A program made the translations under genes and the position numbers. The notes below the pieces were generated by a model. That model searched no databases, was not told the origin of the DNA, and saw nothing but the letters and a program-made list of their open reading frames with translations. From Sphingomicrobium arenosum (GTDB taxonomy: Bacteria; Pseudomonadota; Alphaproteobacteria; Sphingomonadales; Sphingomonadaceae), in assembly GCF_026157085.1 (NCBI RefSeq), contig NZ_JANPVN010000001.1, forward strand, positions 496,001 through 560,000: 64,000 nucleotides of DNA, given 5' to 3'. Shown here one piece after another: positions 8,689-16,694 of this stretch. Each line of letters opens with the position of its first letter. Position 1 is the stretch's first letter.

Positions 8689-9993
8689 CTAGCGCCCGAT
8701 GGGCGTGTAGGAGAATCCGGCGCGCTCGGCCTCGGCGCGGCCGTAGATGTTGCGAAGATCGACGAGCACGTTGCCGTTCATCGCCTTCAGCGCCGCCTCG
8801 AGGTCGAGGCCGCGGAACTCGTCCCATTCGGTGACGATGACGAGCGCATCGGCCCCCTGAATCGCGTCATTCTCGTTTTGCGCCCAGTGCAGACCGTCGG
8901 GCATGTGCGGCTTGGCCATTTCCATGCCGACCGGATCGAAGACGCGGACCTTGGCGCCCTTGTCGGCAAGCATGTTGACGAGCGGGATCGACGGCGCGTC
9001 GCGCATGTCGTCGGTGTTGGGCTTGAAGGTGAGGCCGAGGATCGCGACGGTCTTGCCGTCGACCGAGCCGCCGAGCGCCTTTTCGACGCGGCCGGCCATG
9101 CCGTTCTTGCGGTCGTCGTTTACCTTCACCACCGCGCTGACGATCTGGTTTTCCACTTTCGCATCTTCGGCGATCTTGAGCAGCGCCAGCGTGTCCTTGG
9201 GGAAGCAGCTGCCGCCATAGCCGGGGCCGGCGTGGAGGAATTTGGGACCGATGCGATTGTCGAGCCCGATGCCGCGGGCCACGTCCTGGACGTCGGCGCC
9301 GACCGCTTCGCACAGGTCGGCCATCTCGTTGATGAAGCTGATCTTGGTCGCGAGGAAGGCGTTGGCGGCATATTTGGTCAGCTCGGCCGTGCGGCGCGAG
9401 GTGAAGAGCATGGGTGCCTTGTTGAGGAACAGCGGGCGGTAGACCTCGCGCAGCACTTCGCGAGCGCTGTCGTCATTGGCGCCGATGAGGATGCGGTCGG
9501 GATGCTTGAAGTCGGCGATGGCCGCGCCTTCGCGCAGGAATTCGGGGTTGGAGGCCACGGTGCAGCCCTCGGGCGCGCCATTGTCCTTGAGGATCTTCTC
9601 GATCTCATCGCCCGTGCCGACGGGAACGGTGGACTTGGTGACGACGACGACCGGATGGTCGAGCGCCTCGGCCAGTTCCTTCACGGCAGCATAGACATAA
9701 GTTAGGTCGGCATGGCCGTCGCCGCGGCGCGACGGGGTGCCGACCGCGATGAACACGGCGTCGGCATCGGGCAGCGCGGGAGCGAGCTCGGTCGTGAAGG
9801 TGAGGCGACCCTTCTTCACGTTGGATTCGACGAGGCTGTCGAGGCCCGGTTCCCAGATCGGCATCTCGTTACGCTCGAGCATCTCGATCTTCCTGGGGTC
9901 CTTGTCGACACAGGTCACGTGATGACCAAAATCGGCGAAACAGGCTCCGGAAACGAGACCGACATAGCCGGTACCGATGACGACGATTTTCAC
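8689..9993 (-). CDS. ugd: UDP-glucose 6-dehydrogenase
   Basis: The enzyme oxidises UDP-glucose to UDP-glucuronate with two NAD+ in the cytoplasm. The 434-residue protein starts with the Rossmann motif KIVVIGTGYVGLVSGACFAD. It has the catalytic Cys region HAGPGYGGSCFPKDT and the C-terminal second Rossmann domain (VAILGLTFKPNTDDMRDAPS). A GTG start at 9993 is chosen because AAGGAG lies about 8 bases upstream and the Rossmann motif then begins at residue 2; longer in-frame starts add unconserved sequence. UDP-glucuronate is also the substrate expected for the epimerase-like protein at 14529-15524, so both probably serve envelope polysaccharide synthesis. Confidence 0.95.
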   Translation of the reverse strand: MKIVVIGTGYVGLVSGACFADFGHHVTCVDKDPRKIEMLERNEMPIWEPGLDSLVESNVKKGRLTFTTELAPALPDADAVFIAVGTPSRRGDGHADLTYVYAAVKELAEALDHPVVVVTKSTVPVGTGDEIEKILKDNGAPEGCTVASNPEFLREGAAIADFKHPDRILIGANDDSAREVLREVYRPLFLNKAPMLFTSRRTAELTKYAANAFLATKISFINEMADLCEAVGADVQDVARGIGLDNRIGPKFLHAGPGYGGSCFPKDTLALLKIAEDAKVENQIVSAVVKVNDDRKNGMAGRVEKALGGSVDGKTVAILGLTFKPNTDDMRDAPSIPLVNMLADKGAKVRVFDPVGMEMAKPHMPDGLHWAQNENDAIQGADALVIVTEWDEFRGLDLEAALKAMNGNVLVDLRNIYGRAEAERAGFSYTPIGR

Positions 9994-10128
9994 GAAAATT
10001 CTCCTTGAGTGGGGGCTCGACCCGTGGGCGCCCGCATAGGCGTTCGGTCGCGAAACGGCAAGTCGCCGCAAAGGGTTTCGAAGACGTTAACCGTTGCGTC
10101 GGCGTAAGGGGACCGGCATCATCGCCCC

Positions 10129-10863
10129 ATGGGCCGCCTGTCGCGTTTTTCGAACAAAGCCACGTCGCCGCCGCCGCTGAAGGCGGGGAGACGGGTCTAT
10201 GCCATCGGCGATGTGCATGGCTGCCGCGACGCGCTCGACCGGCTGCTCGACATGATCGCGGACGACCTCGACGGGCATGCGGGCAAGTCGAGCCTCGTCT
10301 TCCTCGGCGACTATATCGACCGGGGCCCCGACAGCGCGGGCGTTGTCGAGCGGCTGGTCGGCGGCGACTTGCCGGGCACCAATCAGCATTTCCTGCTCGG
10401 CAATCACGAGGCGGCGATGCTCGATGCCGCCGAGGGCAAGGCGCTCGGCTGGCTTGCTTATGGCGGCATCCAGACGATGGAAAGCTATGAGGTGACCAAG
10501 AAGGAGCTGTTCAAGGTCCCCTCGGTCAAGAAGCTGATCGCCGAGCATGTTCCCGACGCGCATCTCGACTTCTTCCGCTCGCTGAAGACCCATAAGAAGA
10601 TCGGCGATTATCTGTTCGTCCATGCGGGCATTCGCCCCGGCGTGCCGATCGAGAAGCAGAAGAAGCGCGACCTCGTGTGGATCCGCGAGGACTTCCTCGG
10701 CTCGAAGGTCGATCATGGAGTGATGGTCGTCCATGGCCATACGGTCAGCGCCAAGCCGCAGAAGAAGAAAAACCGGATCGGCGTGGATACCGGCTGTTAT
10801 GCCAGCGGACGGCTGACTGCAGTGCGGCTCGAGGGCAGCGCGGTGGACTTCCTGTCGACCTAG
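10129..10863 (+). CDS. PPP-family metallophosphoesterase (Ser/Thr phosphatase-like)
   Basis: This 244-residue protein has the three PPP metal-binding signatures: GDVHG, GDYIDRG and GNHE, plus later His residues in VHAG and HGHT. The fold binds two metal ions and hydrolyses phosphoprotein or small phospho-substrates such as diadenosine tetraphosphate. Size and motif spacing are like bacterial PrpA/PrpB-type phosphatases. A lysine-rich insert (KKELFKVPSVKK) lies mid-protein. The stop overlaps that of the convergent surE gene by a few bases. The physiological substrate cannot be inferred. Confidence 0.88.
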   Translation: MGRLSRFSNKATSPPPLKAGRRVYAIGDVHGCRDALDRLLDMIADDLDGHAGKSSLVFLGDYIDRGPDSAGVVERLVGGDLPGTNQHFLLGNHEAAMLDAAEGKALGWLAYGGIQTMESYEVTKKELFKVPSVKKLIAEHVPDAHLDFFRSLKTHKKIGDYLFVHAGIRPGVPIEKQKKRDLVWIREDFLGSKVDHGVMVVHGHTVSAKPQKKKNRIGVDTGCYASGRLTAVRLEGSAVDFLST

Positions 10864-11624
10864 TCGAAGCGCCGCGCGAGATTGTCGAGCTGGTCGTGGC
10901 GGGTGAGATCGAGATCGAGCGGGGTCACGGCGACAAAGCCGTCCGCCACGACCTCGAGATCGGTACGGTGGCCGGGCGTCTCCACCGTCTCGCCGGTACC
11001 GAACCAATAATAGCGAAAGCCGCGCGGATCGGTCCGCTCGACGATGTTGAGCCGCGAATAGTCGCGAAAGCCCTGCGCGCATACCTTGACGCCGCGCACG
11101 TCGGACGCCTCCACCGGCGGGAAATTGACGTTGACGAGGCTGCGCGGCGGCATGGGCGCGTCGAGGAGGCGGGCGATGACATCGGGGCCATGCGCCTCGG
11201 CGGCGTCGAAACGGACCCCGTCGCTGGTGCCCGGCGCCATGCTGCACTGGCTGAGCGCGATGGCCGGGACCCCGGCAAGCGCGCCCTCCATCGCCGCCGA
11301 GACGGTGCCCGAATAGGTCACGTCCTCACCGAGGTTGGCGCCGCGGTTGATGCCCGACAGGATGAGGTCGGGGCGCGCCTCTTTCATCAGCTGCCCGAGC
11401 GCGAGCATGACCGCGTCGGTCGGCGTGCCGGTGACCGAAAAGCGCCGCTCGCCATGCTTGCGGATGCGCAAGGGACGGGTGAGGGTAAGGCTGTGCCCGG
11501 CGCCCGACTGCTCCTCGGCCGGGGCGACGACCCAAAGTTCGTCGGCCAAGGGCGCGGCGAGTCGTTCGAGCAGCTCGAGCCCGGGGGCGTGGATGCCGTC
11601 ATCGTTGGTGAGAAGTATTCGCAT
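10860..11624 (-). CDS. surE: 5'/3'-nucleotidase SurE
   Basis: SurE removes phosphate from nucleoside 5'- and 3'-monophosphates and is linked to stationary-phase survival. The 254-residue protein is full length. The metal-binding start MRILLTNDDGIHAPG, the VVAPAEEQSGAGHSLT loop and LILSGINRGANLGEDVTYSGT with its conserved Asn and Ser are all present. In many proteobacteria surE sits with pcm, nlpD and rpoS, but here it is next to a phosphatase gene in convergent orientation. The upstream 281 bases to dksA hold both divergent promoters. Confidence 0.95.
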   Translation of the reverse strand: MRILLTNDDGIHAPGLELLERLAAPLADELWVVAPAEEQSGAGHSLTLTRPLRIRKHGERRFSVTGTPTDAVMLALGQLMKEARPDLILSGINRGANLGEDVTYSGTVSAAMEGALAGVPAIALSQCSMAPGTSDGVRFDAAEAHGPDVIARLLDAPMPPRSLVNVNFPPVEASDVRGVKVCAQGFRDYSRLNIVERTDPRGFRYYWFGTGETVETPGHRTDLEVVADGFVAVTPLDLDLTRHDQLDNLARRFD

Positions 11625-11905
11625 GCCACCTTGTCGGAAGTGTCAGGGGGGCTGGCAAGCGCAAATCCTTCTATTCGCCTGTCTTTTTGCTGTGTCGGAT
11701 GTGCAACAGATCGGCAACAAGCCGCGCCTATGAGGCTGCCGAGCGATGTCAGCGCTTGTTAATTAAGGCTGGTTTATGTACATGGCCCTCGGGGCTGAGG
11801 CATTCCATCTAACTATGTGGAATGTCGACAGATTTTGCCCTCGCCGGCCGTGATGGGTGGCTCGTCGCGGCGGCGACGGGCTGTGCATATTCGGGGAGGG
11901 ATATT

Positions 11906-12373
11906 TTGGCTACAGCGCTTCACGACCTTAACGGCGAACCCAAGTTCGACACGATCGTTCTCGATGACGATTACCGTCCGAGCAATGACGAAGAGTTCAT
12001 GTGCGCCAAGCACAAGGCCTATTTCCTCGGCAAGCTGAAAGCCTGGAAGGAATCGATCGTCGAGGAAAGCCGCGCGACCATGGCGCAGCTCCAGATCGAC
12101 AGCCTGCGCGAACCCGACCTTGCCGACCGCGCGTCGAGCGAGACCGACTGGAGCCTCGAGCTTCGTACCCGTGACCGCCAGCGCAAGCTGATCGCCAAGA
12201 TCGACGCGGCGATCCGTCGCCTTCATGCCGACGACTATGGCTATTGCGAAGTGACGGGCGAGCCCATTTCGCTCCCGCGCCTCGAAGCGCGCCCGATCGC
12301 GACGATGACGCTGGAAGCGCAGGAAAAGCACGAGCGCACCGAGCGCGTCAGCCGCGACGAGCGTACCGACTGA
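11906..12373 (+). CDS. dksA: RNA polymerase-binding transcription factor DksA
   Basis: DksA binds the RNA polymerase secondary channel and, with ppGpp, reprograms transcription in the stringent response. The TTG start at 11906 follows GGGGAGGG and gives the family-like N-terminus MATALHDLNGEPKFD; an ATG at 11822 lacks a ribosome site. The 155-residue protein has the coiled-coil (about residues 45-115) and a C-terminal zinc-finger-like region. Of the four finger cysteines only one remains (YGYCEVTGEP), so metal binding in the E. coli manner is unlikely. This cysteine-poor form is known in other DksA proteins. A strong terminator follows. Confidence 0.9.
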   Translation: MATALHDLNGEPKFDTIVLDDDYRPSNDEEFMCAKHKAYFLGKLKAWKESIVEESRATMAQLQIDSLREPDLADRASSETDWSLELRTRDRQRKLIAKIDAAIRRLHADDYGYCEVTGEPISLPRLEARPIATMTLEAQEKHERTERVSRDERTD

Positions 12374-12394
12374 CGGGCGCACCCTACCCACAAG

Positions 12395-12432
12395 AAAAGG
12401 GCCGGGCTCCTGATGGAGCGCCGGCCCTTTTT
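12395..12432. terminator. rho-independent terminator after dksA
   Basis: AAAAGGGCCGGGCTCC pairs with GGAGCGCCGGCCCTTTTT across a TGAT loop, with one mismatch. The T-run on the plus strand ends dksA transcription. The A-run on the other side makes it potentially bidirectional, so it could also serve the leftward ydcH-like gene, whose stop is 20 bases to the right. Confidence 0.85.
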
Positions 12433-12451
12433 CTATCTGCGGGCGAGGGGG

Positions 12452-12607
12452 CTAGTGGCCCTTGATCTCGTCCTTCAGTCGTAGCTTTTCTCTCTTGAGA
12501 CGTTGGATGAGGGCGGCGTCGGGGTGCGGTCGATGCTCTTCCACCTCGATCTGGGCAGCGAGCTTGTGATGTTTGTTGGTGAGCGCCTCGACATGGGCCT
12601 GTTCCAT
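12452..12607 (-). CDS. YdcH family (DUF465) small protein
   Basis: This 51-residue protein has the compact DUF465 pattern: an N-terminal helix ending in HHKLAAQIEVEEHRP and the conserved C-terminal LIQRLKREKLRLKDEI. The ATG at 12607 is preferred over longer starts because GGAAAGGA precedes it and the family N-terminus begins here. YdcH-like proteins are short helical hairpins of unknown function that are widespread in proteobacteria. It is divergent from a second DUF465 gene at 12772. Confidence 0.85.
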   Translation of the reverse strand: MEQAHVEALTNKHHKLAAQIEVEEHRPHPDAALIQRLKREKLRLKDEIKGH

Positions 12608-12771
12608 CGAACGTCCTTTCCTTGAGTCGTTGAGGAAGAGACATGAAACCACATTGTCAGGCCTTTGTCGCCTCCTTGTCTTGTCGGTTCGTCGGCGCGG
12701 GGGTGTCGGACTGGCGCTAACGCGATTAGGCGGGTGACAGCGGTGCGCGCCTCGGCCTAGGGTGGACGGCG

Positions 12772-12969
12772 ATGAACGATGACGATCCCGAGGCCTTGCT
12801 GGCCGCCTTGAAAACCGAGCATCGCCGTCTCGACGGAGAGGTCGAACGGCTCGAGGCCGAGGGCGAGGCGGACAGTCTCGAACTCGCCCGGCTCAAGAAG
12901 GCGAAGCTGCGATTGAAGGACGAGATCGCGCTGATTTCCGACGAGAATACCCCCGACATCATCGCCTGA
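12772..12969 (+). CDS. YdcH family (DUF465) small protein, second copy
   Basis: This 65-residue protein is a second, divergent DUF465 member: an acidic N-terminal helix (EALLAALKTEHRRLDGEVER) and the signature LARLKKAKLRLKDEIALI, closely matching the C-terminus of its neighbour at 12452-12607. Both are predicted helical hairpins. Having two different copies back to back and close to rcdA suggests related but non-identical roles; none is established. The ATG at 12772 gives the family length. Confidence 0.8.
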   Translation: MNDDDPEALLAALKTEHRRLDGEVERLEAEGEADSLELARLKKAKLRLKDEIALISDENTPDIIA

Positions 12970-13052
12970 TCAGCGGCAGCCTCTGTGCCAAAACGGGGCG
13001 CGATGGGAGCGCGACGCCCCGCGAACCGTTTGTGAACAGATGATTTGATGTC

Positions 13053-13556
13053 ATGATGGGGACGATGAGCGACACGACGACACCCAAGCCGGCCGAAATT
13101 GCCGATGCGCGGATCACCCCGCGTCTGGTGGACTCGCTCTATGCCGAAGCAATGCTACTCGCCGACGAGGCGCGCGCCTATTTCGATGCCGAGGGCCGCA
13201 AGGATCGGGCCGAGTTGGAGCCGACCGCGAGGGTGAGCTTTGCCTGCGAGTCGCTCAAAGTGACGACGCGAGTGATGCACATCGTCGCTTGGTTGCTGAC
13301 GCAGAAGGCGGTCGAGAGCGGCGAGATCGCCCGGGGCACCAGCGCGGTGCAGGAACGGCGGCTCGGCCATGCCAATCCGCCCGACGCCGAGCTGTTGCCC
13401 GCGCTCCCTGAAAAGGCACGGCAGCTGATCGGCGACAGCGCCGACCTCTACGAACGCGTGAAGCGGCTCGACGAGAATGAATATGACGATGGCCCCGTCG
13501 AGAGCCCCGCGCGGGTACTTATGGGACGGCTCGAACGCGATCTGCGGGGCGGCTGA
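13053..13556 (+). CDS. rcdA: DUF1465 protein, RcdA-like regulator of CtrA degradation
   Basis: This 167-residue helical protein matches the DUF1465/RcdA family of alphaproteobacteria. The conserved stretch ESLKVTTRVMHIVAWLLTQKAVESGEI and the following VQERRLG are clear. In Caulobacter, RcdA is an adaptor in the ClpXP hierarchy that delivers CtrA and other substrates for proteolysis during the cell cycle. Three in-frame ATGs (13053, 13056, 13065) compete and no good ribosome site decides between them; the last gives the neat N-terminus MSDTTTPKP. It is followed by a convergent gene 18 bases later. Confidence 0.8.
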   Translation: MMGTMSDTTTPKPAEIADARITPRLVDSLYAEAMLLADEARAYFDAEGRKDRAELEPTARVSFACESLKVTTRVMHIVAWLLTQKAVESGEIARGTSAVQERRLGHANPPDAELLPALPEKARQLIGDSADLYERVKRLDENEYDDGPVESPARVLMGRLERDLRGG

Positions 13557-13574
13557 GGCGCCCACCCCCGAGGC

Positions 13575-14519
13575 TTACGCGCAGAGGCGCGCCTTGGCCT
13601 CGCTATATTCCTCCGCCAGCCGTGCGACGAGATCGCCTGCGCCCATGATTTCCTTGACCGCGCCGATGCCTTGCCCTGACCCCCAGATATCCTTCCACGC
13701 CTTGGCGCCGCCGAAGTTCATCGAGGAGGGATCGGCCTCGGGCAGCGTGTCGGGGTCCATGCCGGCCTTGCGGATCGAGCCCTTGAGATAATTGCCGTAA
13801 ACGCCCGTGAAGAGCGAGGAGCCGACGATATCGTCGGCACCGCTGTCGACGATTTCCTGCTTGTAATCGTCCATCGCGCGCGCTTCGTGCGTGGCGATGA
13901 AGGGCGAGCCGATATAGGCGCCGTCGGCCCCCATCGCCTGCGCCGCCATGACCGCGCCGCCATGCGCGATGGCGCCCGACAGGAAGAGCGGGCCGTCGAA
14001 GAACTCGCGGATTTCCTGGATCAGCGCAAAGGGCGAGAGCTTGCCGGCATGGCCGCCCGCGCCCGCCGCCACGGCGATGAGGCCGTCGGCGCCCTTGTCG
14101 AGGGCCTTGTGGGCGAAGCGATTGTTGATGATGTCGTGCAGCGTGATGCCGCCCCAGCCGTGGACGGCGGTGTTGAGCTCCTCGCGCGCGCCCAGCGAGG
14201 TGATGACGATCGGCACCTTATATTTTTCGCAGGTGACGAGATCCTCTTCCCAACGCGTGTTGGTGGTGTGGACGATCTGATTGACCGCGAAGGGGGCCGA
14301 GGGATTGTCGGGATTCTCGGCGTCATGTTTGGCCAGCGCTTCGGTGATTTCGGCGAGCCATTCGTCGAGCTGGCTCTGGGGCCGCGCGTTCAAGGCGGGG
14401 AAGCTGCCGACGATGCCCGCCTTGCACTGGGCAATGACGAGCGCGGGGTGCGAGATGATGAAAAGCGGGGCGCCGATGACGGGGACGCGCAGCGTGTCGA
14501 ACAGGGGCGGCAGGCTCAT
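13575..14519 (-). CDS. nitronate monooxygenase-like flavoprotein
   Basis: This 314-residue TIM-barrel protein of the 2-nitropropane dioxygenase/nitronate monooxygenase family starts with RVPVIGAPLFIISHPALVIAQ. FMN-binding segments are seen as DGLIAVAAGAGGHAG and GPLFLSGAIAHGGAVMAAQAMGADGAYIGS, with His in the GGHAG loop. The family oxidises alkyl nitronates such as propionate-3-nitronate. Many bacterial members act on other substrates or are NADH:quinone reductases, so the reaction is tentative. It begins only 3 bases after the stop of the leftward epimerase gene at 14529, so the two may be cotranscribed. Confidence 0.85.
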   Translation of the reverse strand: MSLPPLFDTLRVPVIGAPLFIISHPALVIAQCKAGIVGSFPALNARPQSQLDEWLAEITEALAKHDAENPDNPSAPFAVNQIVHTTNTRWEEDLVTCEKYKVPIVITSLGAREELNTAVHGWGGITLHDIINNRFAHKALDKGADGLIAVAAGAGGHAGKLSPFALIQEIREFFDGPLFLSGAIAHGGAVMAAQAMGADGAYIGSPFIATHEARAMDDYKQEIVDSGADDIVGSSLFTGVYGNYLKGSIRKAGMDPDTLPEADPSSMNFGGAKAWKDIWGSGQGIGAVKEIMGAGDLVARLAEEYSEAKARLCA

Positions 14520-14528
14520 CTAGGGCTC

Positions 14529-15524
14529 CTAGGCGATGTCGTGATAATCGGCGTACCAGCGCACGAAATTGCGCGCGCCGGTGTCGAGGCTGGTGGTGGG
14601 CGAGAAACCGATCGCGGCTTTCAACGGGTCGATGTCGGCATAGGTGGCGGGCACGTCGCCGGGCTGCATGTCGGCCATCTCGATCTGCGCCTTGCGACCG
14701 GTGGCGTCCTCGAGGATGTCGACCAGCGTGCCGATTTCCTCGGGGTTGTTGTTACCGATATTGTAGATGGCATGGGGCGCTCTGGAGCCGCCCTGCTTCG
14801 CGCTGCCATCATCGGCGGGCGGATGGTCGAGACAACCGATGATGCCGCTGACGATATCGTCGACATAGGTGAAGTCGCGGCGCATCTTGCCATGGTTGAA
14901 CAGCTTGATGGGCTGGCCACGGAACAGCGCCTCGGTGAACAGCCACATGGCCATGTCGGGGCGGCCCCACGGACCGTAGACGGTGAAGAAGCGCAAGCCC
15001 GTCATCGGCACGCGATAGAGATGCGCATAGCTTTCGCTCATCAATTCGTTGGCGCGCTTCGATGCGGCATAGAGCGAGACCGGGTGGTCGACGCGATCAT
15101 CGACGCTGAAGGGCATCTTCTCGTTGCCGCCATAGACGGAGGAGGAGCTGGCATAGACGAAATGCGCCGGCTCGTGGGCGCGGGCCAGTTCGAGCATGTT
15201 GAGATGACCAACGAGGTTGGCGTCGGCATAATCATGCGGCTTGAGGATGGAATTGCGCACGCCGGCCTGCGCGCCGAGATGGACGATCGAAGAAAAGCGA
15301 TAGCGCTGCTTCAGATCCTCGACCGCCGCGCGATCCGAAAAATCCAGTTTTTCGAAAGTGAAATCGGGGTGGTCGCCGATCCAGTCGAGGCGAGCATGCT
15401 TGAGCGCGGGATCGTAATAGGCGTTGAGATTGTCGATCCCGACGACGGTTTCGCCGCGACCCAGCAGATGTTTCGCGGTTGCCGAGCCGATGAAACCGGC
15501 TGCCCCTGTCACGAGAATGGTCAT
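14529..15524 (-). CDS. NAD-dependent epimerase, UDP-glucuronate 4-epimerase-like
   Basis: This 331-residue extended SDR protein has the NAD motif TGAAGFIG, the family-typical GIDNLNAYYDPALKHARL, the catalytic YxxxK in SLYAASKRANE, and the Ser of YASSSSVYGG. The YYDxxLKxARL stretch is characteristic of UDP-glucuronate 4-epimerases, which make UDP-galacturonate for capsule or LPS. The ATG at 15524 places the Rossmann motif near the N-terminus. The expected substrate is the product of Ugd, encoded 5 kb away. It lies outside the main polysaccharide cluster and just upstream of the nitronate monooxygenase-like gene. Confidence 0.87.
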   Translation of the reverse strand: MTILVTGAAGFIGSATAKHLLGRGETVVGIDNLNAYYDPALKHARLDWIGDHPDFTFEKLDFSDRAAVEDLKQRYRFSSIVHLGAQAGVRNSILKPHDYADANLVGHLNMLELARAHEPAHFVYASSSSVYGGNEKMPFSVDDRVDHPVSLYAASKRANELMSESYAHLYRVPMTGLRFFTVYGPWGRPDMAMWLFTEALFRGQPIKLFNHGKMRRDFTYVDDIVSGIIGCLDHPPADDGSAKQGGSRAPHAIYNIGNNNPEEIGTLVDILEDATGRKAQIEMADMQPGDVPATYADIDPLKAAIGFSPTTSLDTGARNFVRWYADYHDIA

Positions 15525-15614
15525 GGCAACGGCCTTAGCGAGGCGGCGGGTCTTTAGAAAGCCCTCGCTGGCGCCTCGACGGAACTCGCGAGGGTCACGG
15601 CGCTTTGAGGGCGC

Positions 15615-16631
15615 ATGACCCCACTTCCTATCGCCGCCGCAACGATCGACCAGGTCGACGCCGACATCAGCGAGAGCATGGACACGATCAACGGGCTGGT
15701 CGACGGCTTCTTTGCCGCGCTTCCGAAGATGGCCATCGCGCTCATCGTCTTCCTGATCTTCTGGGTCATCGCCGGGATCGTGCGAAAGGTCGTCAAGAAC
15801 AGCCGCTTTGGCGACAGCGGTTCTGCGCTGTCCACGGTTTTCGGACGCATCGCTTATTGGATCCTGATGATCGTCGGGCTGTTCGTGGCGCTCACGGTGG
15901 TCTTGCCCTCGCTTACGCCCGGGCAACTCGTCTCGGGTCTCGGGATCGGTGGGCTGGCGATCGGCTTTGCCTTTCAGGATATCTTCCAGAACCTGCTCGC
16001 GGGCATCCTCATCCTCATTCGCCAGCCGTTTCGCGTCGGCGACGAGATCGAGAGCGGTGATTATAAGGGGCGGGTCGAGGCGATCGAGACGCGCGCGACC
16101 TTCATCCGCACCTTCGACGGGCGGCGGGTGATCATCCCCAACAAGCAGATTTATTCGGATCCGCTGAAGGTGGTCAGCGCTTACGAGCATCGCCGATCGA
16201 GCTACGACATCGGCATCGGCTACGGCGATGATATCCGCGAGGCGAAGGAGATCATCCTGCGGACGCTGAAGAAGACCGAGGGCGTACTCGCCGATCCCGG
16301 GCCGGATGTGCTGACCGAGGACCTCGCTGCAAGCTGGATCACGCTAAAGGCGCGCTGGTGGACCAACAGCGTGCGCTCGGACGAAGTAAAAACACGCAGC
16401 CGGGTGATCGAGGCGGTCGCCTATGCGCTGACCGAGGCAGGGATCGACCTGCCGTTCGAGACCAACGTGTTGCTGTTCCACGACCAGACCGAAGAAGGCG
16501 ACGGCGATCGCGGCGCGCAGCGCGAAGGCTGGCCGTCGGGCAATGACAATCCGAGGCCCCGCTACCGTCTCGACCGTCCGAATGACGGCGATGCCAACAA
16601 GGGCCGTCCCGGCACCATCGAGGAAATTTAA
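15615..16631 (+). CDS. small-conductance mechanosensitive channel (MscS family)
   Basis: This 338-residue protein has three transmembrane segments, the third being the pore helix with the glycine/alanine pattern GLGIGGLAIGFAFQDIFQNLLAG. The MscS beta domain follows (RQPFRVGDEIE, VEAIETRATFIRTFDGRRVIIPN). The C-terminal 45 residues are charged and low-complexity, a disordered tail beyond the usual E. coli length. MscS homologues open on membrane tension to release solutes during hypo-osmotic shock. The gene is monocistronic, divergent from the epimerase and convergent with the DUF305 gene. Confidence 0.93.
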   Translation: MTPLPIAAATIDQVDADISESMDTINGLVDGFFAALPKMAIALIVFLIFWVIAGIVRKVVKNSRFGDSGSALSTVFGRIAYWILMIVGLFVALTVVLPSLTPGQLVSGLGIGGLAIGFAFQDIFQNLLAGILILIRQPFRVGDEIESGDYKGRVEAIETRATFIRTFDGRRVIIPNKQIYSDPLKVVSAYEHRRSSYDIGIGYGDDIREAKEIILRTLKKTEGVLADPGPDVLTEDLAASWITLKARWWTNSVRSDEVKTRSRVIEAVAYALTEAGIDLPFETNVLLFHDQTEEGDGDRGAQREGWPSGNDNPRPRYRLDRPNDGDANKGRPGTIEEI

Positions 16632-16634
16632 CCG

Positions 16635-16670
16635 AAAAAGGGGGCAGGGCGGTTTCCCGCGCCTGCCCCC
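16635..16670 (-). terminator. rho-independent terminator of the DUF305/LVIVD gene
   Basis: GGGGGCAGG pairs with CCTGCCCCC around a partly paired loop. On the minus strand it is followed by a run of five T (the AAAAA at 16635-16639), which fits a terminator for the leftward gene ending at 16695. The plus strand lacks a T-run, so it would be weaker for the mscS gene. Confidence 0.75.
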
Positions 16671-16694
16671 ACTGTTCTAGAGACGATTGAGCCG